Notes: generated by a model not told the origin, from the sequence alone. DNA of 64,000 nucleotides from Blautia sp. (GCA_029257775.1 JARIAQ010000032.1:62001-126000); one strand, 5' to 3'; shown: positions 52,251 through 63,114, counted from the first letter of the stretch. Program-made: numbers and translations.

Positions 52251-53048
52251 TTATTTTTTATATTCTAACCGTATTTTATCTGCAATAAGAGCTATGAACT
52301 CAGAATTTGTTGGCTTACCTTTTCCAGTACTAACTGTATAGCCAAACAATTCATCAATAGTATCCATCTTACCTCTGCTCCAAGCTACTTCTATTGCATG
52401 GCGAATAGCACGCTCTACTCTACTTGGAGTTGTTTGATGTCTTTTAGCAATAGTCGGATATAATATCTTCGTAATGGAATTGAGCATTTCCATATCGTTA
52501 ACGGAAAGGATAATGGCATCTCTTAAATACTGGTATCCTTTGATATGTGCCGGCACACCAATTTCATGAATAATATCCGTTACATCTGCCTCCAAATTTC
52601 TCTCATAATAACTGCCTGTGTTTTCATAGGCATCTACCTTTCTGATCTCTCTTTTTCTGCCATCTCTAAGACTACGTATATGCTTAATTCTAGATAACAA
52701 CATATTATTATCAAATGGTTTTAAAATATAGTAATTCGCGCCTAATTGAAATGCATCTTCCGTAATCTGCTCCTGTCCTACTGCAGAAACAATGATAAAA
52801 GCTGGCTGTTTCTTTAAATTACTGTCTTTTCCTACTCTCTCCATAACTGTCAGTCCATCTACTTTTGGCATAATAATATCTAAAAGTACAACATCTGGTT
52901 CTTTTTCTTTAATAATATCACAAATTTCTGCACCGTTATTTGCATGCCCCACCAATTCCAGCTCTTTATCTTCATTGATTAAATTCCCTAATAAGTCCAA
53001 CATTTTCTCGTTATCATCTGCAATAGCGACATTTAACTTCTCCATCAA
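52251..53048 (-). CDS. spo0A: Sporulation transcription factor Spo0A
   Basis: Receiver [35 protein letters not shown]-terminal [57 protein letters not shown]. Confidence 0.97.
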   Translation of the reverse strand: MMEKLNVAIADDNEKMLDLLGNLINEDKELELVGHANNGAEICDIIKEKEPDVVLLDIIMPKVDGLTVMERVGKDSNLKKQPAFIIVSAVGQEQITEDAFQLGANYYILKPFDNNMLLSRIKHIRSLRDGRKREIRKVDAYENTGSYYERNLEADVTDIIHEIGVPAHIKGYQYLRDAIILSVNDMEMLNSITKILYPTIAKRHQTTPSRVERAIRHAIEVAWSRGKMDTIDELFGYTVSTGKGKPTNSEFIALIADKIRLEYKK

Positions 53049-53211
53049 TCTTCCTCCATCAATTTTGTCACAGCAATTTCTTCAGAATTTGACGGGCGCC
53101 CTTTTCAATCGTCAATAACTGAAGACTCTTAGTATTATATTCTCTGTCGGTTTCAGAATCAAGTTAAATCCTTCTACAATTTACTTTCATTTACGATTAT
53201 TTTCATATATT

Positions 53212-53218
53212 TTCGACA
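53212..53218. promoter_or_regulatory. Candidate Spo0A box upstream of spo0A
   Basis: TTCGACA, reverse complement of TGTCGAA. Confidence 0.4.
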
Positions 53219-53242
53219 AATTCGTTATATTTAACAGTTTTT

Positions 53243-54463
53243 TTATAGCATATTTTCAATAAAAATCCCGTAACCTTTCGATGAATCTTGTACAAAGACA
53301 TGGGTAACTGCTCCAATCAATTTTCCATCTTGAAGAATAGGACTTCCACTCATTCCCTGTACAATACCTCCTGTTTTTTCTAAAAGTCTTGGATCTGTTA
53401 CTTGAATTTCAAAAGCTTTATTTGTATTGGATTTATCCCAATAGATTTCTGTTATTTCAATATCATAGGCCTTCACCTCTTCATTTAGATTTGTCAAAAG
53501 TTTCGCTTTTCCTTCCTTTACTTCTTGCTGATATCCCACCATAACTTTCTCATGTGATAAATATTCCTTGTCAAATACTTTACCAAAAATGCCCAAATCT
53601 GTATTTTTCTCTATGGTTCCAATTTTTTTATCTTCCTCATATTCAATATATCCTGATAGTTCTCCCGGTGCACCTTTTGCCCCCTTTTGAATAGAAAGGA
53701 TTTCCGCCTCATACAATTCTCCTTCTGAAATTTCAAGAAGTTCTCCCGTATCTGTATCACTAATTCCATGTCCTAAAGCACCAAATTTTCCATCTTCATC
53801 AATATACGTCATAGTTCCAATTCCCTGTGTATTATCTCGAATCCAAAGTCCCAATTTATACTCATCATTTTGATCTAACACAGGTGATATGGAGATAGGT
53901 ATTTTCTCTCCGGCTCGATTTACAAGAAGCTCCATGGTTTCCCCATGACTTGTTTCAATATTTTTAATCAAATCTTTTTTTCCTGAGACTGGAATACCGT
54001 TTATTTCCAAAATATAATCTCCAGACTTGGCTATATGTGCTGCTGGCTCTACTCGTATACCATCTTTACTCACAATTTCACCTGTATCCACTATCAATAC
54101 CCCCTGTGTTTTCATATATAATCCTGCAGACATACCACATACAGATACCCATTTTTCATCTGTTGATTTCACCTGTACATCTTTTAAATAGATCATATTA
54201 AGAAAATAACAGGATACTTGATAACTGCCATCTTCCGATACATCAATAGTCTTAGAATACGTTACAAAAGGTTTCTCTAATATTTGAGAAATTCCCGTTT
54301 CCTGTCCCTGGCGGATATAAATAGTGTCTGGAATTGTTTTTTTCAGATAACGAATTCCGAAAATTGTCATAAAACACATATCCGCTAATAATAATACGAA
54401 AATAAAGCATCGATAATTACGTTTTTTCTGCAAAAAATCAAATCCTTTCTTATTTTCTTTCAA
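53243..54463 (-). CDS. spoIVB: SpoIVB peptidase
   Basis: PDZ AKSGDYILEINGIPVSGKKDLI; GALGHGISDTDTGELLEI; QGMSGSPILQDGKLIGAVTHVF. Confidence 0.95.
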   Translation of the reverse strand: MKENKKGFDFLQKKRNYRCFIFVLLLADMCFMTIFGIRYLKKTIPDTIYIRQGQETGISQILEKPFVTYSKTIDVSEDGSYQVSCYFLNMIYLKDVQVKSTDEKWVSVCGMSAGLYMKTQGVLIVDTGEIVSKDGIRVEPAAHIAKSGDYILEINGIPVSGKKDLIKNIETSHGETMELLVNRAGEKIPISISPVLDQNDEYKLGLWIRDNTQGIGTMTYIDEDGKFGALGHGISDTDTGELLEISEGELYEAEILSIQKGAKGAPGELSGYIEYEEDKKIGTIEKNTDLGIFGKVFDKEYLSHEKVMVGYQQEVKEGKAKLLTNLNEEVKAYDIEITEIYWDKSNTNKAFEIQVTDPRLLEKTGGIVQGMSGSPILQDGKLIGAVTHVFVQDSSKGYGIFIENML

Positions 54464-54528
54464 TTTTCTCGGTATTTTTACTAATTTTTTTCTGCTTATT
54501 CCTTTAACAAATATTTTTTATAAAATAA

Positions 54529-54555
54529 AAAAAGATACACGATTGTGTACCTTTT
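54529..54555 (-). terminator. recN terminator
   Basis: Minus strand ggtacacaatcgtgtatc followed by ttttttt. Confidence 0.65.
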
Positions 54556-54573
54556 TAGTATGCGATGTTTTCT

Positions 54574-56256
54574 TTATTTCACTCTTGTATTTTTTTGCTT
54601 TCGTGCCAAATCTTTCATTTCTTTTGCATTTTGTAGAACCGTATTTGTTATTTCTACACCACCTAGCATGCGAGCAAGTTCTTCCACTGACTGTTCATCG
54701 CTAAGTTTAAAAATTTGAGTAACCGTCTCACTATTTTTTACTTGTTTTTCAATCACATAATGGCTATTAGCCTGAGATGCAATCTGTGGCAAATGAGTAA
54801 TACAAAGTACTTGATGCTGTTCTCCAATTAGCGCCATTTTTTCTGCTACTTTCTGAGCTGTTCTACCACTAATTCCTGTATCAATTTCATCAAAAATCAA
54901 AGTTTCTGTGCGATCTTTATCTGCCAATAACGTTTTTATTGCTAACATAATTCTAGATAACTCACCGCCTGATACCACTTTAGAAAGCTCCTTTACTGGC
55001 TCTCCTGGATTCGTAGAAATCAAAAAATGAATAGCATCTCTACCTTGAGCTGTAAATTTTTCTCTTTCTTCAAAAGAAATCTCAAAAGAAACATTAAGAA
55101 AATTTAAATCCTGCAAACCTAAAATAATCTGTTTTTCCAGCTGCTTTCCCCACTTTTTTCGTACCTTAGTTAAAACAGCTGATACTTCTAAAAGTTCTTC
55201 TTCTTTTTCCTTATATTGTTTTTCTAACTTCTCTTTTCTTATTTCAAAATTTAAAAGTTTTTTTAACTTCTCTTCCTGTTCTTTCTGATAATCCAAAATT
55301 TCAGATATTGTACGCCCGTATTTCGCCTTTAATTCATGAATCCTATCTAACCTTTTTTCAATTTCAAAAAATTCTTCTTCTGAAAACGTAAATTCTGTCA
55401 TATAGGAGGCTACTTCCCTATTAAAGTCATTTAAAAGACTATCTACATCTGTAAGAGAAGATACAAATTCTTCCAACTTTTCATCAAAAGCAGCGACCTG
55501 CGATAGTTTCTGTAATGCTCTGGTTATTTGACCTGCGCTACCTTGCTCATACCCTGTAAGCTGATAGACTTCATCTAAACTTTCTGTTATTTTTTTTCCA
55601 TTTAAAAGTTTTCGATAAGATATAGATAATTCTTCATCTTCTCCGCATCTTAACTGAGCATCTTTTATCTCTTGTATTTCATACTCTAAAAAGTTAATTT
55701 CCCGCCTTCTTTGCTCTTTATCTAGCTGATAAGACTCCAGTTCCTGTTTTATAACACAATATTCTTTATAAATTCCTTTTACTTTTTGTTTTTCTTTTTC
55801 AATTTCATTCTGACCATAAGCATCCAAAATTTCCATCTGCTTTTCTGCATACAAAAGTGACTGATGCTCATGCTGCCCATGAATGTCTAACAAAAGTTCT
55901 GAAATTTTACGTACTTTTGAAATTGTAGTTGTCTCCCCGTTTATCTTACTGATACTTCTATTTCCAGTTAAACGACGGGAAATAATCACTTGTCCATCTT
56001 CTAGGAATACTTCCAACTCTTTTAATTTTTCTTCTGTATTGGGACTTACCTGAAACACCAGTTCCACATAAGCATACTCTGCCCCCTCACGTATCATTTC
56101 TCTTGACATTTTTTGTCCCAAAGCAAGATTTACTGAACCCATTAGAATAGATTTTCCAGCTCCTGTCTCTCCTGTAAGAATATTCAATCCTTCTTCGAAA
56201 TCCACCTCTGCTTCTTCAATCAATGCAAGATTTTTTACATGTAAATGTACTAACAT
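54574..56256 (-). CDS. recN: DNA repair protein RecN
   Basis: LTGETGAGKSILMGSVNLALG, DIHGQHEHQSLL, VVSGGELSRIMLAIKTLLAD, FDEIDTGISGRTAQKVAEKM. Confidence 0.97.
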   Translation of the reverse strand: MLVHLHVKNLALIEEAEVDFEEGLNILTGETGAGKSILMGSVNLALGQKMSREMIREGAEYAYVELVFQVSPNTEEKLKELEVFLEDGQVIISRRLTGNRSISKINGETTTISKVRKISELLLDIHGQHEHQSLLYAEKQMEILDAYGQNEIEKEKQKVKGIYKEYCVIKQELESYQLDKEQRRREINFLEYEIQEIKDAQLRCGEDEELSISYRKLLNGKKITESLDEVYQLTGYEQGSAGQITRALQKLSQVAAFDEKLEEFVSSLTDVDSLLNDFNREVASYMTEFTFSEEEFFEIEKRLDRIHELKAKYGRTISEILDYQKEQEEKLKKLLNFEIRKEKLEKQYKEKEEELLEVSAVLTKVRKKWGKQLEKQIILGLQDLNFLNVSFEISFEEREKFTAQGRDAIHFLISTNPGEPVKELSKVVSGGELSRIMLAIKTLLADKDRTETLIFDEIDTGISGRTAQKVAEKMALIGEQHQVLCITHLPQIASQANSHYVIEKQVKNSETVTQIFKLSDEQSVEELARMLGGVEITNTVLQNAKEMKDLARKQKNTRVK

Positions 56257-56276
56257 TCTCAGAATACTCCATTTTT

Positions 56277-56744
56277 CTATTCATATACATGAATAATCTT
56301 TTTAATTTTATTCATCAGTGTCATTGCCTGTCCTTCATTTTTACAAAAACATGCAATGGTATCATCTCCTGCAAGACTTCCTACGATTTCTTGAAAATTA
56401 ATGTGGTCCAAAGCTGCTGCTGCCGCATTTGCCATTCCTGCCGTAGTTTTTAAAACCAATATATTTTGTGCAATATCCATAGATAAATATGCATCTCTTA
56501 ACACACGTATGTATTTTTCACTATCTGCCATACTTGGATAAGAGACTAATCCATATTTTGAACCACCGTCTTTCCTTGCCATTTTCATTAACTTCATTTC
56601 TCTGATATCTCTGGAAACAGTTGCCTGAGTAACTTTAAAACCCGCTTCATTTAATCTAGCTGCAAGTTCTTCCTGCGTTTCTATATCATATTCATTAATT
56701 AACTCCACAATTTTGGACTGTCTGGCAATTTTCATAACAATCAC
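56277..56744 (-). CDS. argR: Arginine repressor ArgR
   Basis: ELINEYDIETQEELAARLNEAGFKVTQATVSRDIREMKLMK; C-terminal GSLAGDDTIACFC. Confidence 0.95.
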   Translation of the reverse strand: MIVMKIARQSKIVELINEYDIETQEELAARLNEAGFKVTQATVSRDIREMKLMKMARKDGGSKYGLVSYPSMADSEKYIRVLRDAYLSMDIAQNILVLKTTAGMANAAAAALDHINFQEIVGSLAGDDTIACFCKNEGQAMTLMNKIKKIIHVYE

Positions 56745-56747
56745 CCC

Positions 56748-57611
56748 CTAATTCTTCATTTTTGTGCGAAGTACTTCTAAAAAACTAATATTACTAATTT
56801 TTATTATTTTTGTATCACTTACAGAACGTTTAATCACAATTCGATCTCCCACATTCATGGAAATATTCGTATCTCCATCAAAAGATGCTACTGCTTTTCC
56901 CTCTCCATTTTTCTGCGCTCCCTGTGCAATTTCTACTGTAATTTCATCTTCCGCAGGAAAAATGATGCTTCTCGTATTCAATGTATGTGGAGCAACCGGT
57001 GTCATAATCATAATATTAGCCTCTGGTGACACAATCGGTCCACCTGCAGAAAGGCTATAGCCCGTAGAACCTGTAGCAGTAGAAATAATAATACCATCCG
57101 CTGTATAGGAATTTAAAAATTCTCCATCCACATAATTATTAAAACGAATAACACGCAAAGGTCCTTCTCTGCCTATTACAATATCATTTAAAGCCACATC
57201 TTCTGCCACCATTTTCCCTCGATGATACACTTTTCCGCTTAACATCATCCGTCGTTCAATGGTATAGGCATCTGCAATCAAATGATTTAAAGCTGGCTCA
57301 ATAGAATCTTTATCAATTTCTGCAAGATATCCCAATGTTCCCAGATTTATTCCCAAAAGAGGAATCTGGCGACTTACCACGTCTCTGGCAGCCTGTAACA
57401 AAGTTCCATCGCCCCCCAATACAATCACACATTCTACATCGTCTGGTATAATACGAATATCTGTATAATGATTAAACGAATCTCGATTTCCAAAACTAGC
57501 CGGTCGAACTGCACAGCTCTTCCCTTTATTTTCCAGATATTGGGCAATCTTTGCGGCCACTTTTAGCCCCTCATCTTTTTCACTGTTTGCAATAATATAA
57601 AATTTATCCAT
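56748..57611 (-). CDS. nadK: NAD kinase
   Basis: VLGGDGTLLQAAR, GINLGTLGYLAEID, NDIVIGREGP, DGIIISTATGSTGYSLSAGGPIVSPE. Confidence 0.96.
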   Translation of the reverse strand: MDKFYIIANSEKDEGLKVAAKIAQYLENKGKSCAVRPASFGNRDSFNHYTDIRIIPDDVECVIVLGGDGTLLQAARDVVSRQIPLLGINLGTLGYLAEIDKDSIEPALNHLIADAYTIERRMMLSGKVYHRGKMVAEDVALNDIVIGREGPLRVIRFNNYVDGEFLNSYTADGIIISTATGSTGYSLSAGGPIVSPEANIMIMTPVAPHTLNTRSIIFPAEDEITVEIAQGAQKNGEGKAVASFDGDTNISMNVGDRIVIKRSVSDTKIIKISNISFLEVLRTKMKN

Positions 57612-57613
57612 CT

Positions 57614-58420
57614 CTATTTATCCAGCTCTTTATGTGCATTTGCTACAGTTTCTTTTACATCTAACAAAACGTCCTCAGGAAAACCATCTACTTTCTTTTT
57701 CAAATGTAAAAGATATTCAATATTTCCTTCTGGTCCTTTAATTGGAGAATACTCTAAATGTAAAGTGGCAAAATCAATACTTTTGGCATATTCTACCACT
57801 TTTTCAATAACTTCTTCATGTACTTTAGGTTCTCTTACAACACCTTTTTTTCCAACTTTTTCTCTTCCTGCTTCAAACTGCGGCTTAATCAGGCATACTA
57901 CTTCCCCATCTGCTTTTAATAAATGATATACCGGTAATAAAACCTTAGTAAGCGAAATGAAAGATACGTCAATTGAAGAAAAATCTGCTGCTTCTTGTAG
58001 ATTCTCTGGCAATACATAACGAATGTTCGTTTTCTCCATACATACAACACGAGGATCATTTCGAAGTTTCCAATCTAATTGTCCGTGCCCTACATCAATA
58101 GCATAGACCTTTACTGCACCATTTTGAAGCATACAATCTGTAAATCCTCCTGTAGAAGAACCCACATCCATACAAACTTTATTTTCCAGGGCAACACCAA
58201 AATGGCTCATCGCTTTCTCAAGTTTTAGTCCGCCACGACTCACATATTTCAAAGTATTCCCTCGAACTTCAATATTCACAGTTTCCTGAAACATAGTGCC
58301 TGCCTTATCTTCTTTTTGGTTATCCACATATACATTGCCTGACATAATAATAGCTTTTGCCTTTTCTCTGGAAACTGCTAGTCCTCTTTTTACCAGCAAG
58401 ACATCAAGACGTTCTTTCAT
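57614..58420 (-). CDS. tlyA: TlyA family RNA methyltransferase / hemolysin A
   Basis: S4 domain RLDVLLVKRGLAVSREKAKAIIMSGNVYVD; VCMDVGSSTGGFTDCMLQNGA. Confidence 0.94.
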   Translation of the reverse strand: MKERLDVLLVKRGLAVSREKAKAIIMSGNVYVDNQKEDKAGTMFQETVNIEVRGNTLKYVSRGGLKLEKAMSHFGVALENKVCMDVGSSTGGFTDCMLQNGAVKVYAIDVGHGQLDWKLRNDPRVVCMEKTNIRYVLPENLQEAADFSSIDVSFISLTKVLLPVYHLLKADGEVVCLIKPQFEAGREKVGKKGVVREPKVHEEVIEKVVEYAKSIDFATLHLEYSPIKGPEGNIEYLLHLKKKVDGFPEDVLLDVKETVANAHKELDK

Positions 58421-60277
58421 TTATTTTGCCTCCTTGATCTTTTTGTAAACTGAAACTGCGTCAATTCCTGCTTTTTCCTTTAATTTTTCAGGGTTTCCAT
58501 GTTCGATAAATCGATCCGGCAGTGCAATATTTAACACTCGGATCTGTGGATGACGACGATGCATATAATCCAATACTGCACTACCAAATCCACCCTTTTG
58601 TATATTTTCTTCCATAGTTACAATCAAAGAATGGTCCTTTGCCAATCTATCCAACATTTTTTCATCCAAAGGCTTTACAAATCTGGCATTGACAAGTGTA
58701 GGATTTTCACCTTCTGCCTTCAACATTTCATACACCTGACATCCTGTCTTCACCATATTTCCCAACGGAAGCAATGCAATAGAATTTCCCTCATAAATCA
58801 TTTCACTGCGTCCTTTTAAAACTGGCGCTCTATATTCTTCAAGACCATCATACGCTTCCCCTCTTGGATAGCGGATTGCAATAGGCCCATCATAATTAAC
58901 AGCAAATTTCATCATATCCGAAAGTTCCCATTTATTTTTTGGAGCCATAACCGTCATATTAGGAATCATAGACAAATATGTTAAATCAAAGCATCCTTGA
59001 TGAGTCTCCCCATCACTTCCAACTAACCCAGCTCTATCTACTGCAAAAATTACATGAAGATTTTGCAAACACACATCCTCTATCATTTGATCCACTGCTC
59101 TTTGTAAAAAAGATGAATAAATGGCAACTACCGGTATCATACCACCTAGAGCAAGACCAGCTGCAAAGGTTACCGCATGTTCTTCCGCAATTCCCACATC
59201 AAAGAAACGCTCTGGAAACATATTACGGAAACGCTTTAATCCAGTTCCATCTGGCATTGCTGCTGTAACTGCTACCACACGTTCATCTCGATCACCAAAT
59301 TTTCTCATAACCGTAGAAAAAACATCTGTATAATTTGCTTTTCCACTATTACTTAAAGGAAGACCATTTTGTAAGTCAAAAGCTGCGGTTCCATGAAAAC
59401 GTGCCGGATGGCGCATAGCTGGTTCATATCCTTTTCCCTTTTCTGTCTTTACGTGAACCAACACCGGTCCTGGAATTTTCTTTGCTTCTTGAAAAATCTG
59501 AATAAGTTTAGAACAATCATGCCCATTGACTGGTCCCAAATACTTAATTCCCATATCTTCGAAGAACATTCCCGGAATTACCAAATGTTTAATACTATCC
59601 TTTGTTTTATGCAAACGTTTAATGGTTGCAGGTCCAATTCCCGGTATCTTTTTCAAGCTATTTTTAACACCTGTTTTAAATTCCTGATACCCCTCTGCTG
59701 AACGAACATTACTTAAATAGCTGGATATTCCTCCTACATTTTCTGAAATAGACATTTCATTATCGTTCAATACAATAATAAAATTCTTTTTTAAGGCAGA
59801 CGCATTATTTAAAGCTTCATATGCCATCCCACCTGTAAGAGCACCATCTCCGATAATGGAAACCACATGATAGTTTTCCTGCTTTAAGTCTCTAGCCCAC
59901 ACATATCCTACACCTGCTGATATAGAAGTTGAACTATGTCCTGTATCAAAAGCATCGCAAGAACTCTCACATCTTTTCGGAAATCCACTCATTCCTCCTA
60001 AAGTACGAAGTCCTTCGAAACCTTCTTTTCTTCCTGTTAAAATCTTATGAGTATAAGATTGATGACCCACGTCCCAAATCAACTTATCCTCCGGCAAACG
60101 AAATACATAATGTAGTGCTATTGTAAGTTCTACTACGCCTAGATTTGATGCCAGATGTCCTCCTGTTTTACTTACATGTTCCAAAAGAAATTCTCGGATT
60201 TCCTGCGCAAGTTGTCCTAAGTTTTCTAACGGCACTTTTTTAATATCATTTTCTTTTTTTATCTTTTCTAAAATCAT
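58421..60277 (-). CDS. dxs: 1-deoxy-D-xylulose-5-phosphate synthase (start trimmed to MILEKIKK)
   Basis: GHLASNLGVVELTIALHYVF, DVGHQSYTHKILTGR, IGDGALTGGMAYEALNNA, DVGIAEEHAVTFAAGLA. Confidence 0.96.
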   Translation of the reverse strand: MILEKIKKENDIKKVPLENLGQLAQEIREFLLEHVSKTGGHLASNLGVVELTIALHYVFRLPEDKLIWDVGHQSYTHKILTGRKEGFEGLRTLGGMSGFPKRCESSCDAFDTGHSSTSISAGVGYVWARDLKQENYHVVSIIGDGALTGGMAYEALNNASALKKNFIIVLNDNEMSISENVGGISSYLSNVRSAEGYQEFKTGVKNSLKKIPGIGPATIKRLHKTKDSIKHLVIPGMFFEDMGIKYLGPVNGHDCSKLIQIFQEAKKIPGPVLVHVKTEKGKGYEPAMRHPARFHGTAAFDLQNGLPLSNSGKANYTDVFSTVMRKFGDRDERVVAVTAAMPDGTGLKRFRNMFPERFFDVGIAEEHAVTFAAGLALGGMIPVVAIYSSFLQRAVDQMIEDVCLQNLHVIFAVDRAGLVGSDGETHQGCFDLTYLSMIPNMTVMAPKNKWELSDMMKFAVNYDGPIAIRYPRGEAYDGLEEYRAPVLKGRSEMIYEGNSIALLPLGNMVKTGCQVYEMLKAEGENPTLVNARFVKPLDEKMLDRLAKDHSLIVTMEENIQKGGFGSAVLDYMHRRHPQIRVLNIALPDRFIEHGNPEKLKEKAGIDAVSVYKKIKEAK

Positions 60278-60290
60278 TCGTAATGCACCT

Positions 60291-61181
60291 CTATTTTCTG
60301 CGGGCACATAAAGATTGAAACAGTTCTTCCAAAAAACTATTTTCACTTGTAAGCTCACAAAGAAGCACAATTGCTTCATCAGTAAGTTTCTGCACTTCGT
60401 CACCCGCTTTTTTAATACCTTCTAAGGTCACATACGTGGTCTTATTGTTTTTCTCATCACTTCCAATCGGTTTACCAAGTTCTTCTTCACTACTAATCAC
60501 ATCTAAAATGTCATCTTGAATTTGAAAAGCAATACCGATTTTACTTCCAATTTTCTCCAACTTTTCAATATCGGAAGCACCTGCCAAAATACCACCAATC
60601 ATAAGAGCCGCTTCAATTAAAGCTGAAGTTTTATTCTCATATATATAGTCTAGAAGTTGCTTGTTTAGAGATCTTCCATCATTCTCCACATCAACCCCTT
60701 GACCGCCTAACATTCCTTTTATCCCTGTTTTTTTTGCTAAAACTTCCAATCCTTGGGCCACACGATGAAATTCGATTTCATTCTTCGCCATATCAAAAGC
60801 CCGAAAAGCTGTCTCATAAGCATAGTTTAATAAGGCATCTCCTGCTAAAATAGCTGCTGCTTCTCCATAGACAATATGTGTAGTCAACTTTCCTCGCCTA
60901 TACTGATCATTATCAAGAGCAGGCAAATCATCATGAATGAGAGAATGGGTATGAATCATCTCTAAGGCTGCCATAAAGGGCTCTACAATTTTACCTTCTC
61001 CACCCATCATACAAAAAACTTCCCTCATAAATATAGGTCTTAAACGTTTTCCACCAGCTCGCATACTGTAATTTATAGCCTCTGCCATTTTACCCGAAAA
61101 CCCACTTTCTGCCGGAAGATAGTTTTCAATAACAGTATCTGCAAACTCTATTCTTTCTTGAAGTTTTATTTTAAAATTCAC
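60291..61181 (-). CDS. ispA: Polyprenyl synthetase (farnesyl/geranylgeranyl diphosphate synthase)
   Basis: GGKRLRP, LIHDDLPALDND, FQIQDDILDV. Confidence 0.93.
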   Translation of the reverse strand: MNFKIKLQERIEFADTVIENYLPAESGFSGKMAEAINYSMRAGGKRLRPIFMREVFCMMGGEGKIVEPFMAALEMIHTHSLIHDDLPALDNDQYRRGKLTTHIVYGEAAAILAGDALLNYAYETAFRAFDMAKNEIEFHRVAQGLEVLAKKTGIKGMLGGQGVDVENDGRSLNKQLLDYIYENKTSALIEAALMIGGILAGASDIEKLEKIGSKIGIAFQIQDDILDVISSEEELGKPIGSDEKNNKTTYVTLEGIKKAGDEVQKLTDEAIVLLCELTSENSFLEELFQSLCARRK

Positions 61182-61389
61182 TTAAATCACCATCTTTATT
61201 CATTTGGAGCATTTTTTTCTCAACCATATCGATTTTTTCGCTGCATTGCTTTAGCACTTCCATTCCTTTTTGATACATTGTAAAGGAATCTTCCAAAGAT
61301 ATATCTCTGCTTTCCAATTTTTCTACAATTTTATCCAGTTCCTGCAATCCTTCCTCTATGGTTATTTCCTCTGTCTGTTTTTCAGCCAA
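61171..61389 (-). CDS. xseB: Exodeoxyribonuclease VII small subunit
   Basis: TIEEGLQELDKIVEKLESRDISLEDSFTMYQKGMEVLKQCSEKI. Confidence 0.94.
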   Translation of the reverse strand: MAEKQTEEITIEEGLQELDKIVEKLESRDISLEDSFTMYQKGMEVLKQCSEKIDMVEKKMLQMNKDGDLSEF

Positions 61390-62599
61390 TCTCTATGCTC
61401 CTTTCTTTGTTTACCTTGGTTACCTTTGCTATAATTGTTCCATCTGTCACCTGAAGATTCAGTTCGTCCCCTGCCTTTACCTGCGAAATGCTAGTAATTA
61501 CAGAACCTTTTTGATTTTCCACATAAGAAAATCCCTGATTTAATTTTTCAAGAGGTGACAAGCCTTTCATTCGTTCAATATAAATATTCAAATTTTGTCT
61601 GGCATAAAAAACCTGTCCCTGCATTGCACCTTGTATTCTATTCTCTAAATCCAATAACCGAGTACGTTTTTCTCTTATTTGGAATTCAGGATTTCCATAC
61701 ACCAAACGTTTTTCATAATATTTTATTTGCTGCTGTAAAAAATTTATTTTATTTTCCAAACTTCTCAGAATTTTCTGCCGATAATTCTCAAAAGTTTGAA
61801 AAACTCCTCGAATGTCTGCTACAGCCAATTCTGCTGCCGCAGAAGGTGTTGGCGCCCGCAAATCTGCCACAAAATCTGCAATCGTAGTGTCTGTTTCATG
61901 TCCTACTGCTGAAATTATAGGCGTTTTACAGTTAAAAATGGCTCTTGCTACAGCTTCTTCGTTAAACGCCCACAAATCTTCCATAGAACCACCGCCACGT
62001 CCTACAATCATTACGTCCACACCATAGGCATCTAGCTTCTCAATGCCTTCTATAATGCTTTCCTTAGCACCTTCTCCCTGAACTAATGCGGGATATAAAA
62101 TAAGTTGTGCATAGGGATTTCTTCTTCCTGCCACATTTCGAATGTCCTGTATAGCAGCTCCAGTTGGCGCAGTCACGATTCCTATGGTTTTTGCATATGC
62201 TGGAATAGGGCTTTTATACTCATTGGCAAACATACCCATTTCTTCCAATTCCGTTTTCAACGCTAAAAAACGTTCGTATAAAATACCTGCTCCTTCTAAA
62301 GTAATTTCTTTGGCATAAAGCTGGTATTTCCCATCCCTTTCATATACACTGACACTTCCGCTTACAACTACTTTATCTCCATTTTTCATAGAAAATGCCA
62401 AACCTTTTCGCTGCCCTGCAAACATAACGCAGGTCAGAGATCCCGTTTCATCTTTCAAAGAAAAATAAATATGCCCAGAAGTATGATACTTACAATTCGA
62501 TACTTCACCTTTTACGCTTACTTTATTCAACAGGAAATCCTGCTGAAACATATTTTTAATATAATTATTTACCTGCCCTACGGAGTAGATGCTATTCAT
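61382..62599 (-). CDS. xseA: Exodeoxyribonuclease VII large subunit
   Basis: YSVGQVNNYIKNMFQQDFLLNKVSVKGEVSN, GIVTAPTGAAIQDIRNVAGRRNP, VGRGGGSMEDLWAFNEEAVARAI, SAVGHETDTTIADFVADLRAPTPSAAAE. Confidence 0.97.
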   Translation of the reverse strand: MNSIYSVGQVNNYIKNMFQQDFLLNKVSVKGEVSNCKYHTSGHIYFSLKDETGSLTCVMFAGQRKGLAFSMKNGDKVVVSGSVSVYERDGKYQLYAKEITLEGAGILYERFLALKTELEEMGMFANEYKSPIPAYAKTIGIVTAPTGAAIQDIRNVAGRRNPYAQLILYPALVQGEGAKESIIEGIEKLDAYGVDVMIVGRGGGSMEDLWAFNEEAVARAIFNCKTPIISAVGHETDTTIADFVADLRAPTPSAAAELAVADIRGVFQTFENYRQKILRSLENKINFLQQQIKYYEKRLVYGNPEFQIREKRTRLLDLENRIQGAMQGQVFYARQNLNIYIERMKGLSPLEKLNQGFSYVENQKGSVITSISQVKAGDELNLQVTDGTIIAKVTKVNKERSIEIG

Positions 62600-63003
62600 A
62601 AATCTTCCCTTGCTATTTTTCCTAGTATTCCATTAATAAAAGAAGCCGAATCATCTCCTCCAAAACTCTTGCTAATTTCGACTGCTTCATTAATTGCAAC
62701 TTTAACTGGTACATCTTCATCATACTTCATTTCATAAATCGCCAAACGAAGAATGTTTAAATCCACTTTACTCATTCTCGTTGTTTTCCAACCTGCTGAT
62801 TTTTCATTTAACAACGCATCAATTTCTTCTAAATGTGATTTTACTAATTCATATTTATTTTCCATGTAGGCCTGTTCTGTTGGCTGTAAATCTGAAAGTC
62901 CATCAAAATATAATTGAATCTGTTCTGGCATTTCCTCTATTTCATTAAATTCTCCTAAAAAAAGAAGTTTGAAAATGTGTTCTCTCATTTCTCTTCTTCC
63001 CAT
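62596..63003 (-). CDS. nusB: Transcription antitermination factor NusB
   Basis: MGRREMREHIFKLLFLGEFNE; DLNILRLAIYEMKYDEDVPVKVAINEAVEISKSFGGDDSASFINGILGKI. Confidence 0.95.
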   Translation of the reverse strand: MGRREMREHIFKLLFLGEFNEIEEMPEQIQLYFDGLSDLQPTEQAYMENKYELVKSHLEEIDALLNEKSAGWKTTRMSKVDLNILRLAIYEMKYDEDVPVKVAINEAVEISKSFGGDDSASFINGILGKIAREDL

Positions 63004-63052
63004 ATTTCTTCCTCCTGTACATACCTTTTCTAAAATTTCCTTATAGTAAAAA

Positions 63053-63078
63053 TAAGGTGCCCTAAAAAAGACACCTTA
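63053..63078 (-). terminator. asp23-family gene terminator
   Basis: taaggtg...cacctta stem, T-run on the minus strand. Confidence 0.65.
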
Positions 63079-63114
63079 CCTCTCTTCTCTTTTAGCTGTG
63101 AACTTGTCAATGAA

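Noticed and set aside
58978-59268. 96-aa plus-strand ORF, and others within 58550-60126
   Set aside because: All antisense to dxs; codon shadow of a conserved gene.
60278-60403. N-terminal extension of Dxs
   Set aside because: Overlaps the ispA 3' end; conserved homology begins at MILEKIKKENDIKKV.
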